Shown piece after piece: positions 1 through 8,496 of a stretch of DNA of 44,646 nt. Numbering within the stretch: the first letter of the stretch is position 1; each line of letters begins with the position of its first letter. The position numbers were made by a program, and so were the translations under genes. The DNA comes from Pseudomonadota bacterium (lineage in GTDB: Bacteria > Pseudomonadota > Gammaproteobacteria > Burkholderiales > JAKAFK01), in contig JAKAFK010000023.1 of NCBI GenBank assembly GCA_021817985.1, positions 1 through 44,646 on the forward strand, in the 5' to 3' direction. The notes below the pieces were generated by a model, which was given only the letters and a program-made list of their open reading frames with translations, was not told the DNA's origin and searched no databases.

Positions 1-1
1 C

Positions 2-778
2 CACCTCAACCTGCCGCTCAAGCGCGGCCCGGTCCACTTCGCGCATTACCTGCCCGACGGCGTCATCACCTGCGGAGATGCCATGAAGCGGCGCCTCGTC
101 GAGGAAAACGGGTTTCCGGCGCAACACGTCACGAGCATTCCCACCGGCATCGATTTCAGCGCGTTCAGACCCGTGCGCCCGCGCGAGGCGGTGCGCGGCG
201 AACTCGGGCTCGCGCCTTCGGATTTCGTCATCCTGATGGCCGCCGTGCTGCGCCGCGTGAAGCGGCACGCGCTCGCCCTCGAAGCCTTTGCCGACCTGGC
301 GCACTCGCTGCCCAACGCCCGGCTGGTCCTCGCCGGCAACGGCCCGCTGCGGCAGGAAACGGAACGTTGCGCCGAGGCGCTCGGCATCGCCCAACGGGTG
401 CATTTCCTCGGCCACCGCGATGATGTGGCCGACCTCATGCAGGCCGCCGACGTGTGCCTGCTGACCTCCCGCTCGGAAGGGGTGCCGCAGGCGCTGACCC
501 AGGCCATGGGCCTCGGCGTGCCGGTGGTCGCCACCGCGGTGGGCGGCGTCCCCGAGCTTATCATGCACGAGCGCACCGGCCTGCTGGTGCCCCCCGAGAA
601 CGCGCCAGCCATCGCGGCCGCCCTCAAGCGGACCGCGGAGAACCCCGCCTGGAGCAACGCCATGGCTGAACAAGGACAGTCCAAGGTGCTTTCGGAATTC
701 AGCCTCGAAGCGATGCTCGCGAAGACCGACTCGCTTTTTCGCACGCTGCTCGCCGCCAAGGCCCGGAGCGCCTCGTGA
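2..778 (+). CDS. Glycosyltransferase family 4, 5' end outside window
   Basis: This is the C-terminal 258 residues of a GT-B fold retaining glycosyltransferase (GT4/GT1 domain). The reading frame is open to the left edge, and the residues before the first internal ATG (position 83) read as normal GT4 sequence (DGVITCGDAMKRRL), so the gene starts upstream of the window. The nucleotide-sugar-binding part is visible: SRSEGVPQALTQAMG around nt 466-510, then PVVATAVGGVPELI. The usual E-x7-E pair has Gln in the second position, a variation I recognise from some GT4 enzymes. It overlaps the next gene by 1 nt (TGATG), so the two are probably co-translated. The donor sugar cannot be told. Its neighbours suggest LPS core or O-chain assembly at the inner membrane. 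Confidence 0.85.
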   Translation, partial: HLNLPLKRGPVHFAHYLPDGVITCGDAMKRRLVEENGFPAQHVTSIPTGIDFSAFRPVRPREAVRGELGLAPSDFVILMAAVLRRVKRHALALEAFADLAHSLPNARLVLAGNGPLRQETERCAEALGIAQRVHFLGHRDDVADLMQAADVCLLTSRSEGVPQALTQAMGLGVPVVATAVGGVPELIMHERTGLLVPPENAPAIAAALKRTAENPAWSNAMAEQGQSKVLSEFSLEAMLAKTDSLFRTLLAAKARSAS

Positions 779-1593
779 TGCGCGCAGCCCAAGCCGTTCC
801 GGTGCTCATGTATCATCATGTGAGCCCCGCCCCTGGCCTGGTCACCGTCTCCCCCGAATCCTTCCAAAGCCAGATGGCCTATCTGGCCCGCGCGGGCTAC
901 ACCACCCTCACCGCCGACCAGTTCCTGGGTTTTCTGGAAGGAAACTACGCCGCCCCGCGCAAGAGCGTGCTCATCACCTTCGACGACGGCTATCTGGACA
1001 ACTACGTGTTCGCGTTCCCGATTTTGAAGGCGCTGGGGTTGCGCGCAACCATCTTTGCCGTGACGGGCTGGCTGGGCGAGGGCCCCGCCCGCCACGAGCG
1101 GCTCGACGCCGGATGGCCCGATTGCCCCAACCACCGGGCGTGCATGGAGGCGATCGCCGGGGCCCAAGCCGACCGCGTCATGCTCCGGTGGTCGGAAATC
1201 GAAGCAATGCAGGGCGTCGTCGAAGTGCACTCCCATACCCACACCCATACGCGCTGGGACAAGACCGTGGCCTCCGAGCCGGCGCGCGACGCAGCGCTCG
1301 CCGAGGATCTGTCCACCTCCCGGGAAGCCTTGCGCGCCCGCCTGGGCCACTCCAGCGGGCATCTGTGCTGGCCGCAAGGCTATTTCGATGCCCGCTACCA
1401 GACCATCGCGCGCGAGTTGGGCTTCCGGGCCCTCTACACCACCGACAAGCACGTCAATACCGGGGCCACGCCGCCCGAGAACGTCGGGCGCATCGTGATC
1501 AAGGACCGCCGCGACGCCTGGTTCGCACGGCGCATGTGGATCTACTCGCATGCGCGCTGGGGGCGCCTCTACACGGCGCTGCGCGGTAAATGA
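778..1593 (+). CDS. Polysaccharide deacetylase (NodB domain) family protein
   Basis: This 271-residue protein belongs to the carbohydrate esterase 4/NodB family, whose members remove N- or O-acetyl groups from glycans using a metal. Visible motifs are VLMYHH near the N-terminus, TFDDGY at about residues 67-72 (catalytic Asp and metal-binding Asp), and a His-rich metal motif HSHTHTHT at about 151-158. No signal peptide is evident, so it probably acts in the cytoplasm on a lipid-linked or nucleotide-linked substrate. I chose ATG at 778, which overlaps the upstream stop. A GTG at 775 would add one residue. It overlaps the next glycosyltransferase by 4 bp (ATGA), which suggests translational coupling within an LPS-type operon. 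The substrate is unknown. Confidence 0.85.
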   Translation: MRAAQAVPVLMYHHVSPAPGLVTVSPESFQSQMAYLARAGYTTLTADQFLGFLEGNYAAPRKSVLITFDDGYLDNYVFAFPILKALGLRATIFAVTGWLGEGPARHERLDAGWPDCPNHRACMEAIAGAQADRVMLRWSEIEAMQGVVEVHSHTHTHTRWDKTVASEPARDAALAEDLSTSREALRARLGHSSGHLCWPQGYFDARYQTIARELGFRALYTTDKHVNTGATPPENVGRIVIKDRRDAWFARRMWIYSHARWGRLYTALRGK

Positions 1594-2747
1594 GCGCGCG
1601 GGAACACATGCCCAAGCGCATTGGCCTCCTCTTGGATTCCCTGGTGGGCGGGGGGGCCGAGCGCATCGCGCTCAATTTCGCGGACGCCTTTCGCGCCCTG
1701 GGCCACGATGTCCATGTCTTCATCGTCCGCAACGAGGTGGCGCATGAGACGAACGGCCATCGCATCCACGCGCTCTCCGAAACCGGCGCACTGGCCCGAT
1801 CCCGTCCGCTGAACAAATGGCTGCTGGCGAAAAGGATCCGCCGACTCGTCGCCGACATCGAGTCGGACGGCAAGCCGTTCGACTTCTTCATCTCCAATGC
1901 GGAAGACATGGACCGGATCTCCGGCATGGCGCGCCTGCCGCACGTCTTCATCCGCTACCGCAACTCGATGATGCATTTCCTGGGCGCCAAGATCGGCCGC
2001 GCCACGGGACTCAAGCGCATCGTCCGGCGATACCGCTGGCGGCAGAAATTCCGCCGCATCTACGGTGGCCGGCACATCGTGGCCATCACGGAAGCGATGC
2101 GGCAGGAACTCCTCCATGAGATGGGCATCGTCCCGGCGTCCCTGACCGTCATCTACAACCCCTTCGACTTCGAGAAGCTCCGGACCCTGGCCTCGGAGCC
2201 CGCCCGAGTGCCCGAGGCGCCCTACATCGTCTACTCGGCCAGAATTGGCGTCCGCAAGGATCAGGAGCTCCTGATCCGGGCCTGGCGCGAAGCGGATGTC
2301 CCCCATGGGCTCGTGCTCCTTGGCGGCACGACGGACGAAAAAGAGGAAGCGTACCTGCAGCATCTCAAGTCCCTGGTCAAAGACCTCGGCGTGGAGGGGC
2401 GCGTTCTTTTTGCTGGTTTCCAGAAGAATCCCTACCCGTGGGTCAAGCATGCCGCCTTGTTCGCCATGTCCTCGAGAAGCGAGGGCCTGCCGACCGTCCT
2501 GATCGAGTCGCTCATCCTGGGCACGCCGGTCGTCAGCACCGACTGCCCGACCGGACCGGGCGAGATCCTCACCGGCGAGTTCGCGCGCTTCCTGTCGCCG
2601 GTGGGGAATGTCGCGGCGCTGGCCCGCAACATCCGCGCCGCGCTGGACAGCTACCCGCCGATCACCGACGAAATTCTTGCGAAATTCCATCGCGACTATG
2701 CCATCGGCCGCTACCTCGCCCTCGCGGAAGCCCTCAGGCGCCCCTAA
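1590..2747 (+). CDS. Glycosyltransferase family 4
   Basis: This 385-residue GT-B glycosyltransferase is of normal GT4 length. The N-terminus has the acceptor-side signature GGAERIALNFADAF. The C-terminal half has the donor-binding region SRSEGLPTVLIESLILGTP at about residues 290-308, including the E-x7-E motif of retaining enzymes. This architecture resembles N-acetylgalactosamine or hexose transferases of O-antigen and capsule loci, but the sugar cannot be assigned. ATG at 1590 overlaps the deacetylase stop. A second ATG at 1608 (MPKRIGLLLDS) would also give a complete domain and may be the true start. It is followed by a 42-bp gap carrying promoter-like bases before the GT9 gene. Confidence 0.87.
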   Translation: MSAREHMPKRIGLLLDSLVGGGAERIALNFADAFRALGHDVHVFIVRNEVAHETNGHRIHALSETGALARSRPLNKWLLAKRIRRLVADIESDGKPFDFFISNAEDMDRISGMARLPHVFIRYRNSMMHFLGAKIGRATGLKRIVRRYRWRQKFRRIYGGRHIVAITEAMRQELLHEMGIVPASLTVIYNPFDFEKLRTLASEPARVPEAPYIVYSARIGVRKDQELLIRAWREADVPHGLVLLGGTTDEKEEAYLQHLKSLVKDLGVEGRVLFAGFQKNPYPWVKHAALFAMSSRSEGLPTVLIESLILGTPVVSTDCPTGPGEILTGEFARFLSPVGNVAALARNIRAALDSYPPITDEILAKFHRDYAIGRYLALAEALRRP

Positions 2748-2756
2748 GAGATGGTC

Positions 2757-2783
2757 TTGTCGAGAACAAGTATTTGATATAGT
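2757..2783 (+). promoter_or_regulatory. Possible promoter just before the GT9 gene
   Basis: TTGTCG (2757-2762) and TATAGT (2778-2783) resemble sigma-70 -35 and -10 hexamers with a short 15-bp spacer. CTTGT (2756-2760) and ACAAG (2766-2770) form a small inverted repeat across the spacer. The next start codon is at 2790, so transcription from here would give a leaderless or nearly leaderless message. Weak evidence, by eye only. Confidence 0.25.
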
Positions 2784-2789
2784 AGCCCC

Positions 2790-3827
2790 GTGCCACATCC
2801 AGAACCCATCGCGAAGGCCCTCCACCCGGCCAAGATCCTCGTCATCAACGTGTCCCGCATCGGCGATACGTTGGCCGCCACCCCGGCCATCCACCGCCTG
2901 CACACGCAGTGGCCGGACGCCGAGATCACCGTCGTCGGCGGGCGACGACGGATCGAAGTCATGGAAGGCGCGGCCGGGGTCAGCGCGGTGCGCAGCGCCT
3001 CCAAATGGTCCGTGCCCTTCCGCGGCCGGTTCGGGCGAAAGCCCTATGACCTCGCCCTGGTCTACCATTACGACGAACCGCTCCTCTGGTACGCCCTGCG
3101 CGTCGCCCGGCGCGTGGTCGCCTTCCGGCAGAAGAACCCCGACATCAACAGGCGATTGTTCGTGTGCGTCGAGCCCAACGCCTATCCGACGGTGCACTTC
3201 ACGGAGCAGTTCCTGCGCCTGCCGGCGGCGCTGGGCCTGGCCGGCAACGACGGGCGCATCCGCTATCGCTGCCGGCCGGAGGAGACCGCCGCGGCCGAGG
3301 CGCGGCTGCTATCGCTGGGCTTCGCGGACAAGCGCCCGCTCATCGGCCTGCAGATCGCGAGCTTCCCGACCAAGAGCTATCGCGACTGGCCGGAAGAGTC
3401 CTTCGTGGAACTCGCCCGCCGCATCCTGGCGCGGTGGCCCGACGCCGGCTTCCTCATTTACGGCGGTCCACAGGAAAGGCCGCGTACCCTGCGCCTGGCG
3501 GCGCAGTTGAGCCCCCACGCAGCGCACCTGGGCGGCGAGCTGACGCTGCGCCAAACGGCCGCGCTCATGTCGCTCACCGACCTCTACGTCGGCGTGGACA
3601 CCGGTCCGACGCACCTCATGAGCAGCTTCGACATCCCGATCATCGGCCTGTATCACCCCCGCCATCCGGCTTCGGTGTATGGACCGAAGGACCATCCGCT
3701 CGATTTCAGCATCGATCATCCGCATCGCGATGACATCGACGGGGAACCGCGGCCCATGGGGGACATTACCGTGCAATGCGTCTTCGAGCAGGTCGAAAAG
3801 GCGCTGGGGATGCGAGGCCATGCGTGA
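2790..3827 (+). CDS. GT9 heptosyltransferase-like glycosyltransferase
   Basis: This 345-residue protein of the ADP-heptose:LPS heptosyltransferase family (GT9) transfers heptose or a related sugar to the LPS core at the cytoplasmic face of the inner membrane. Family signatures are the N-terminal ILVINVSRIGDTLAATPAIH (about residues 13-32) and the C-terminal donor site VGVDTGPTHLMSSFDIP at about 267-283. The start is a GTG at 2790 with no clear Shine-Dalgarno sequence. No better in-frame ATG precedes the family N-terminus, so the start is plausible but may be leaderless. The gene sits between a GT4 and an O-antigen-ligase-like gene, which supports an LPS role. A second GT9 gene lies at 5288, so the locus has two such enzymes. 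Confidence 0.88.
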   Translation: MPHPEPIAKALHPAKILVINVSRIGDTLAATPAIHRLHTQWPDAEITVVGGRRRIEVMEGAAGVSAVRSASKWSVPFRGRFGRKPYDLALVYHYDEPLLWYALRVARRVVAFRQKNPDINRRLFVCVEPNAYPTVHFTEQFLRLPAALGLAGNDGRIRYRCRPEETAAAEARLLSLGFADKRPLIGLQIASFPTKSYRDWPEESFVELARRILARWPDAGFLIYGGPQERPRTLRLAAQLSPHAAHLGGELTLRQTAALMSLTDLYVGVDTGPTHLMSSFDIPIIGLYHPRHPASVYGPKDHPLDFSIDHPHRDDIDGEPRPMGDITVQCVFEQVEKALGMRGHA

Positions 3828-3908
3828 GGTCAGGGCTGGGCGAGCGGCAGCCGGGCCAGCCCGCGTTGCGGCTCAAGCCTGATCCACGCCGTCCGCCCTT
3901 GTGCAAGG

Positions 3909-3914
3909 TATAAT
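3909..3914 (+). promoter_or_regulatory. Candidate promoter -10 (TATAAT) upstream of the ligase-like gene
   Basis: A perfect TATAAT lies in the 208-bp gap between the GT9 gene and the ligase-like gene, in the context GGTATAAT. The bases 17 bp upstream (ACGCCG) are a poor -35. TTGTGC at 3899-3904 is too close to act as a -35. A transcript would start near 3921, leaving a leader of about 115 nt before the ATG at 4036. I see no gene in the gap. Confidence 0.4.
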
Positions 3915-4035
3915 CACGCTCCGTGCCGGGGCCGCGACCGCGCGGCGCATCGGGCGACGGGCACGGGCAAACCCGCAGGCATTCATGTGGAAAGTGCGCG
4001 CGAGGCGTTAATCGAGATTGTGGAAGACATCACGC

Positions 4036-5310
4036 ATGGTTAAGTTATGGCGCGCATCGCGCTGGGGCGTCGAGGCACCAGCGATCGGTGATGTCGCGCG
4101 GCATGCCTCATTCGTGCTCTTCGCCGTCTACGCATGGCTCCTTCCTATCGAGCATACGATCGCCGCGCGCAATTTGGTCTTTTTCCCGCTCGTCCTGTTG
4201 ACGCTCTGGGCAGGGACACGGCGGGAGGGCATTAGACTGCGCGTGCCATTTGCCTGGGCCTGGATGGTCTATGGGGCGGTCGCCCTGATATCGCTGACCT
4301 ACGCCATCAATCCGGCCTATTCGGCCGGCCAGATCAAGGACCAGATCCTCTACGCCATGCTCGCGTTGCTCGTCTCGGCCGCCTGGGTGAACAGCGTCGC
4401 CGACTTCTCGAAAGCGGTCCTGGTCATCACCGCCGGCGCGACCTTTCTCATCGGCTCGGCGCTGTATCCGGCGTTCGTCAGCGCGCCCTTTTGGGGCCCC
4501 CATGCGCTGGACCACTATGATGCCTTCAACGACGGCATCGGCACCTTCAGCACCTACCTCATCACGACGCTTCCCTTCATCTGGGCCTATCGGCGGCAAC
4601 TCCCTTCGGGGGCGCGGACGAGGCGGATGGCTTTCATGGGGGTACTGGCGGGCGGTCTCGTCGCGCTTTTCCTCACCACGAACCGCATTGGCATTATTGC
4701 GCTGGCGGTCGAGGGGGGGGTTGCGGCGACCCTGTCTTGCGCCGTTCGCCCGACGCGCTGCATCGGCAAGAAGACCGTGGCTGCCAGCGTCCTGATCGCC
4801 CTGGTACTCGTTGCGCTGTTTTTTCGCATCCAGGAGATTCGGCATCTGCCTCTCGGTGCGGATCCCCGGATCCGGGTCATTTGGCCGCTTGCCATCCGGA
4901 ACATCGAGTCGGCGCCCTGGAGCGGCGGAGGCTTTGGAATCGAGGCCTTCACGCTGCGGAACCCTGCCTTCGTCGCGGCGAACACGCAGTTTTTTCATGC
5001 GCACAACATGGTGCTCAACAAGGGGGTCCAGATGGGCATCCCGGGCATGGTGGCGTTCCTGTTGCTTTGGTTCGGAGCGGTTCGCGCCATCTGGCCGTCC
5101 AAGGTCCTGCTCCGTGAGAATAGGAAGGCGTGGGGCTACTTGGTTGCGGGCATCACCATGAGCGCGGGGGTGTTCCTCAAGAACATGACGGACGATTTCT
5201 TTACCAACGATGGGCTTTATCTCTACTTGCTCATCGTGGGCGCCCTGGTAGGGATGAAGTCGGCCACCAGAGACCTAGGAAAGCCTCGTGAAGCAAGCGG
5301 CCAAGGCTAG
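4036..5310 (+). CDS. O-antigen ligase family (WaaL/Wzy_C-like) membrane protein
   Basis: This polytopic inner-membrane protein of about 424 residues has roughly ten or more hydrophobic segments. It is of the O-antigen ligase/polymerase class, which joins undecaprenyl-linked glycan to lipid A-core (WaaL) or polymerises repeat units (Wzy) in the periplasm. The family's large periplasmic loop is visible: SGGGFGIEAF, then HAHNMVLNKGVQMGIPG at about residues 320-336, whose His and GxPG pattern is typical of the Wzy_C domain. A preceding TTNRIG carries a conserved-looking Arg. I chose ATG 4036 because GGAAG lies 9 nt upstream. A TTG at 4018 would add six residues. Being next to GT9 genes favours ligase over polymerase, but sequence alone does not settle it. 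Its end overlaps the next gene by 23 bp. Confidence 0.82.
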   Translation: MVKLWRASRWGVEAPAIGDVARHASFVLFAVYAWLLPIEHTIAARNLVFFPLVLLTLWAGTRREGIRLRVPFAWAWMVYGAVALISLTYAINPAYSAGQIKDQILYAMLALLVSAAWVNSVADFSKAVLVITAGATFLIGSALYPAFVSAPFWGPHALDHYDAFNDGIGTFSTYLITTLPFIWAYRRQLPSGARTRRMAFMGVLAGGLVALFLTTNRIGIIALAVEGGVAATLSCAVRPTRCIGKKTVAASVLIALVLVALFFRIQEIRHLPLGADPRIRVIWPLAIRNIESAPWSGGGFGIEAFTLRNPAFVAANTQFFHAHNMVLNKGVQMGIPGMVAFLLLWFGAVRAIWPSKVLLRENRKAWGYLVAGITMSAGVFLKNMTDDFFTNDGLYLYLLIVGALVGMKSATRDLGKPREASGQG

Positions 5311-6397
5311 CGGCAAGCCCGCCCAACTGAAAATCCTGGTGATCCGCCGCGACAACATCGGCGATCTCGTCTGCACCACGCCGATCTTTCGTGCGCTCAA
5401 GGAACGCCATCCGACGGCCGAGATCTGCGCCTTGGTCAATAGCTACAACGTGGCGGTCCTGGAGAACAACCCGGATGTCGATGCGGTCTACGCCTATACG
5501 AAGGCCAAGCATCGCGCTGCGGGAGAGTCCCTCGTCGGCATCTATTGGGAGCGGCTGAAGCTCTTTGCGGCGCTTCGCCGCAAGCGCTTCGATTTCGCCA
5601 TTCTCGCAGGCCCGCACTTTCTTCCCAAGGCACTGCGCCTGGCTCGATGGGCAAAGCCTAAGCATATCGTGGGATTCACGGAAGCCGGAGAGCCCGCCGC
5701 CCGACACATCGACATCGGCATCCCATACGTCCAGCCGCGCCCCATGCACGAAGCCGAGGACATCTTCCGGCTTTTGCAGCCGCTCGGGATCGAGGGCCCT
5801 CCCCCGCCGATGCGCGTCGTCCCGTCCGGCGACGAAACCGACAAGGCCCAGCGGGCCCTCGCCGCCGTGAGAACACCGGGAACGTCGCTAATCGCGGTCC
5901 ACGTGAGCGCGCGAAAACCCAGCCAGCGGTGGCCCACGCAGCATTTCATCGCGCTCGTGCGATCGCTCCATGAGCGCTACCGGTGTGCATTCTGTCTCTT
6001 CTGGTCGCCGGGTGAGGCGTCCACCCCCCAGCATCCGGGAGACGACGCCAAGGCACGGGACATTCTGGAGGCTTTGCGCGACGTGCCGATAGTCGGCTAC
6101 CCCACCGGACGCTTGAGCGCGCTGATTGCCGGCCTCGCGCAGGCAGACATGATGATTTGCAGCGATGGTGGCGCCATGCACCTGGGTGCCGCGCTGGGGA
6201 AACCGATCCTCTGCTTTTTCGGCCAATCGGACAGCACCCGCTGGTATCCCTGGGGGGTGCCTCATGAACTCTTGCAGCCGGAGACGCGGGAGGTATCGGA
6301 CATCCGTGTCGAAGAGGCGGTGGATGCCCTTGCGCGCCTGAGAGAAAGGGTGAGGCATGCGGGGGCGGACGCATGCGACCCTAGGGGCGACGCTTGA
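5288..6397 (+). CDS. GT9 heptosyltransferase-like glycosyltransferase
   Basis: This 369-residue second GT9 family protein has the N-terminal signature ILVIRRDNIGDLVCTTPIFR (about residues 16-35). Its C-terminal donor site MICSDGGAMHLGAALGKP lies at about residues 288-305 and is followed by CFFGQSD, typical of heptosyltransferases I/II and related core enzymes. The start is a GTG at 5288 inside the ligase-like gene, with AGGAAA a few bases upstream, so the two genes are coupled. It is the last gene of the + strand block, and its stop codon merges with the left arm of a hairpin. Whether it moves heptose or another sugar cannot be decided from sequence. Confidence 0.88.
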   Translation: MKQAAKASGKPAQLKILVIRRDNIGDLVCTTPIFRALKERHPTAEICALVNSYNVAVLENNPDVDAVYAYTKAKHRAAGESLVGIYWERLKLFAALRRKRFDFAILAGPHFLPKALRLARWAKPKHIVGFTEAGEPAARHIDIGIPYVQPRPMHEAEDIFRLLQPLGIEGPPPPMRVVPSGDETDKAQRALAAVRTPGTSLIAVHVSARKPSQRWPTQHFIALVRSLHERYRCAFCLFWSPGEASTPQHPGDDAKARDILEALRDVPIVGYPTGRLSALIAGLAQADMMICSDGGAMHLGAALGKPILCFFGQSDSTRWYPWGVPHELLQPETREVSDIRVEEAVDALARLRERVRHAGADACDPRGDA

Positions 6398-6421
6398 AGC
6401 CTTGGCACGTTCAAAGGCTTC
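6396..6421 (+). terminator. Hairpin at the convergence of + and - operons
   Basis: GAAGCCTT (6396-6403) and AAGGCTTC (6414-6421) form a perfect 8-bp stem with a 10-nt loop. The left arm overlaps the stop codon of the GT9 gene. The bases after it on the + strand are pyrimidine-rich (TTCTGCGCCCGTTTCC) but not a strict T-run, so it may be a modest intrinsic terminator for the + operon. The - strand operon ends at 6470, just beyond it. Confidence 0.5.
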
Positions 6422-6469
6422 TTCTGCGCCCGTTTCCGACGGGAACGACGCCCGACTTCGGCACCCCCC

Positions 6470-8395
6470 TCAGCAGGACCTGCACTGATACGCGGGCAAG
6501 GCGTCAGAAACATTCGACGCGTGGGCGTCGCCCGCACCCGTCGCCACGTCCATCAACAGCGTGCGCGCGGATTGAATGTCCCGCTGGGCCAAATGCCCTT
6601 CCAGCTGCCTGAGCAGATCGGAGATGCAATCCAGGTGAGAAGCTTCGCTGGCCTTCATGATCCGCGGATGCTGCGTCGCCTGCCCGTTGCTCGCTTCGAT
6701 CAACAGTTCCTCGTAGAGCTTTTCACCGGGTCGTAGTCCCGTCACGATGATGTCGATGTCGCCAGAGGGGTTATCGTCGTCTCGAACCGTGCGTCCGGCC
6801 AGTTCGATCATGTTGCGGGCAAGGTCCATGATCTTCACCGGTTCGCCCATATCCAGCAAGAACACCTCGCCACCTTCCGCCATGCTCCCGGCCTGGATCA
6901 CGAGTTCCACCGCCTCGTGAATCGACATGAAATAACGGGTGACCTCGGCATGAGTCACCGTGACTGGCCCGCCCTGGGCGATCTGGTCCCTGAACAATGG
7001 GATGACCGATCCGGAGGACCCCAGCACGTTGCCGAAGCGCACGGCGCAGAATCTCTGGCTGCGGCCATTCTCGGTGGCCTGAAGCGCCGCCTCGTGTACG
7101 GCCAACTCCGCCCAGCGCTTGGTCGCCCCCATCACATTGGTCGGTCGAACCGCCTTGTCGGTCGAAATCAGCACAAAGGTTTCCACCCCCGCCGCGAGGG
7201 ACTCCTGAGCCAGGACCCGGGTACCGAAGACGTTGTTGCGCGCGCCTTCCAGGACGTTGGCCTCGACCAGCGGCACATGCTTGTGCGCCGCCGCATGGTA
7301 GACGGTCTGGATACCCTGTTCGCGCAACACATGGGCCACCAAGCGGCTGTCCGTGACCGAACCCAGACAGGGGATCACCGGGCTTTCCTTCATATCCCAA
7401 AGGGCTCGATCGATCTGATACAAAGCCGGTTCGCTCTGCTCCAGGAGCACCAATTTCGCAGGCTTCAGCGCAATGATCTGGCGACACAGCTCCGATCCGA
7501 TGGATCCACCGGCCCCCGTGACCAGCACGCTCTTCCCGATAACATTTCGCCCAAGCAAATTGCGATCCGCGGCGACGGCGTCGCGGCCGAGCAAATCGCC
7601 AATGTCCACCTCGCGCAACAGGTTCACCAGATGCTTGCCGCTCGCGATGTCGGAGATCGTCGGAAGGATGCGGACTTTGGCGCCATGTTGATCGAGGAAG
7701 GAGACAACTTCCTTACGGCGCGCCTGGGATGCCGAAGGCAAGGTCACGATCACGTCGTGAATATCGAAATTGGCCATCAGGTCCGGCAGCTGAACAGGGG
7801 GATAGACGCGCAAGCCAGCCACATCCGTGCCCTGCAACGCGGCATTGTCATCGAGAAAGCCCGCCGGGAAATAATCCCGTCCCTGGCTCAGCGATGCCGC
7901 CAGCTGCCTGCCTGCGCCGCCCGCGCCATAGATCAGCACTTGCCGCCCTTGGAATTGTTCCCGCACCGGCAGCCAAAGCATCCAACGCGCCACGAAGCGC
8001 ACACCGCCAATGAGAACCAGGGCGAGCAGCCAGTACAGCAGCGGCACGGAGCGGGGTACCCCCGCGCCCCCCGTCATCTGCGTCATGAAGGCCGACACGG
8101 CCCATAGCAACGCGGCCAGGGAGACCGCCTTCACCACCGACCACAAGGCGTGCTCGCCCATGAATCGAATGACCGAGCGGTAAAGGCCCATTTTGACGAA
8201 TACCGGCACCGCCAGGACCGGAGCCATCAGCATGATCAAGACCTGGCTGAGGCTTGGATCATAAGGGACGCCAAAGCGCAAGGAATAAGCGGCCCAAGCG
8301 GCAAACAGCAGCAGGACCGTATCCACCGCAAGCATCAGCATTTGCTTGCGACGGCGGGTCATCTCGATCAAATTCATGCTCAGGCGTCGGCGCAT
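6470..8395 (-). CDS. Membrane nucleotide-sugar 4,6-dehydratase (WbpM/PglF/CapD type)
   Basis: This 641-residue long-form UDP-N-acetylglucosamine 4,6-dehydratase-type enzyme is predicted to make UDP-4-keto-6-deoxy-GlcNAc, the entry to bacillosamine, QuiNAc, FucNAc and related sugars. There are four hydrophobic segments at about residues 20-40, 50-70, 85-105 and 115-135. A first Rossmann motif GAGGAGRQL lies at 157-165, and the catalytic domain begins with VTGAGGSIGSEL at 292-303. The active-site run STDKAVRPTNVMGATK (411-426) has Met-x3-Lys where SDR enzymes usually have Tyr-x3-Lys, as known for WbpM-type enzymes. The ATG at 8395 has AAGG upstream. It is the last gene of the - strand operon and follows the initiating sugar-phosphate transferase. 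Confidence 0.93.
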   Translation of the reverse strand: MRRRLSMNLIEMTRRRKQMLMLAVDTVLLLFAAWAAYSLRFGVPYDPSLSQVLIMLMAPVLAVPVFVKMGLYRSVIRFMGEHALWSVVKAVSLAALLWAVSAFMTQMTGGAGVPRSVPLLYWLLALVLIGGVRFVARWMLWLPVREQFQGRQVLIYGAGGAGRQLAASLSQGRDYFPAGFLDDNAALQGTDVAGLRVYPPVQLPDLMANFDIHDVIVTLPSASQARRKEVVSFLDQHGAKVRILPTISDIASGKHLVNLLREVDIGDLLGRDAVAADRNLLGRNVIGKSVLVTGAGGSIGSELCRQIIALKPAKLVLLEQSEPALYQIDRALWDMKESPVIPCLGSVTDSRLVAHVLREQGIQTVYHAAAHKHVPLVEANVLEGARNNVFGTRVLAQESLAAGVETFVLISTDKAVRPTNVMGATKRWAELAVHEAALQATENGRSQRFCAVRFGNVLGSSGSVIPLFRDQIAQGGPVTVTHAEVTRYFMSIHEAVELVIQAGSMAEGGEVFLLDMGEPVKIMDLARNMIELAGRTVRDDDNPSGDIDIIVTGLRPGEKLYEELLIEASNGQATQHPRIMKASEASHLDCISDLLRQLEGHLAQRDIQSARTLLMDVATGAGDAHASNVSDALPAYQCRSC

Positions 8396-8438
8396 TACTT
8401 GCCTTCTTTCTCAGTCAGTGCGATTGTGCAAGCCCGGA

Positions 8439-8444
8439 ACTATA
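8439..8444 (-). promoter_or_regulatory. Possible -10 element upstream of the 4,6-dehydratase
   Basis: The 101-bp gap between the sugar transferase and the dehydratase contains TATAGT on the - strand, in the context GGGTATAGT, about 44 bases before the start codon. I see no good -35 at 16-18 bp. It could give the dehydratase its own transcript, but the evidence is weak. Confidence 0.2.
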
Positions 8445-8496
8445 CCCTTACGGGACAAAACGGCCTACCGCTCGATATTTGGAACGGTTCGTAGCG

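Noticed and set aside
46-1551. 501-residue open frame on the - strand
   Set aside because: Antisense to the GT4 and NodB genes. Low-complexity Arg/Ala/Gly text without motifs.
1569-3197. 542-residue open frame on the - strand
   Set aside because: It runs opposite the GT4 and GT9 genes in GC-rich DNA, has no family motif and is a codon-bias shadow.
4108-5004. 298-residue - strand frame
   Set aside because: Antisense to the ligase-like gene, and very rich in Arg, Asp and Gly as a mirror of membrane codons.
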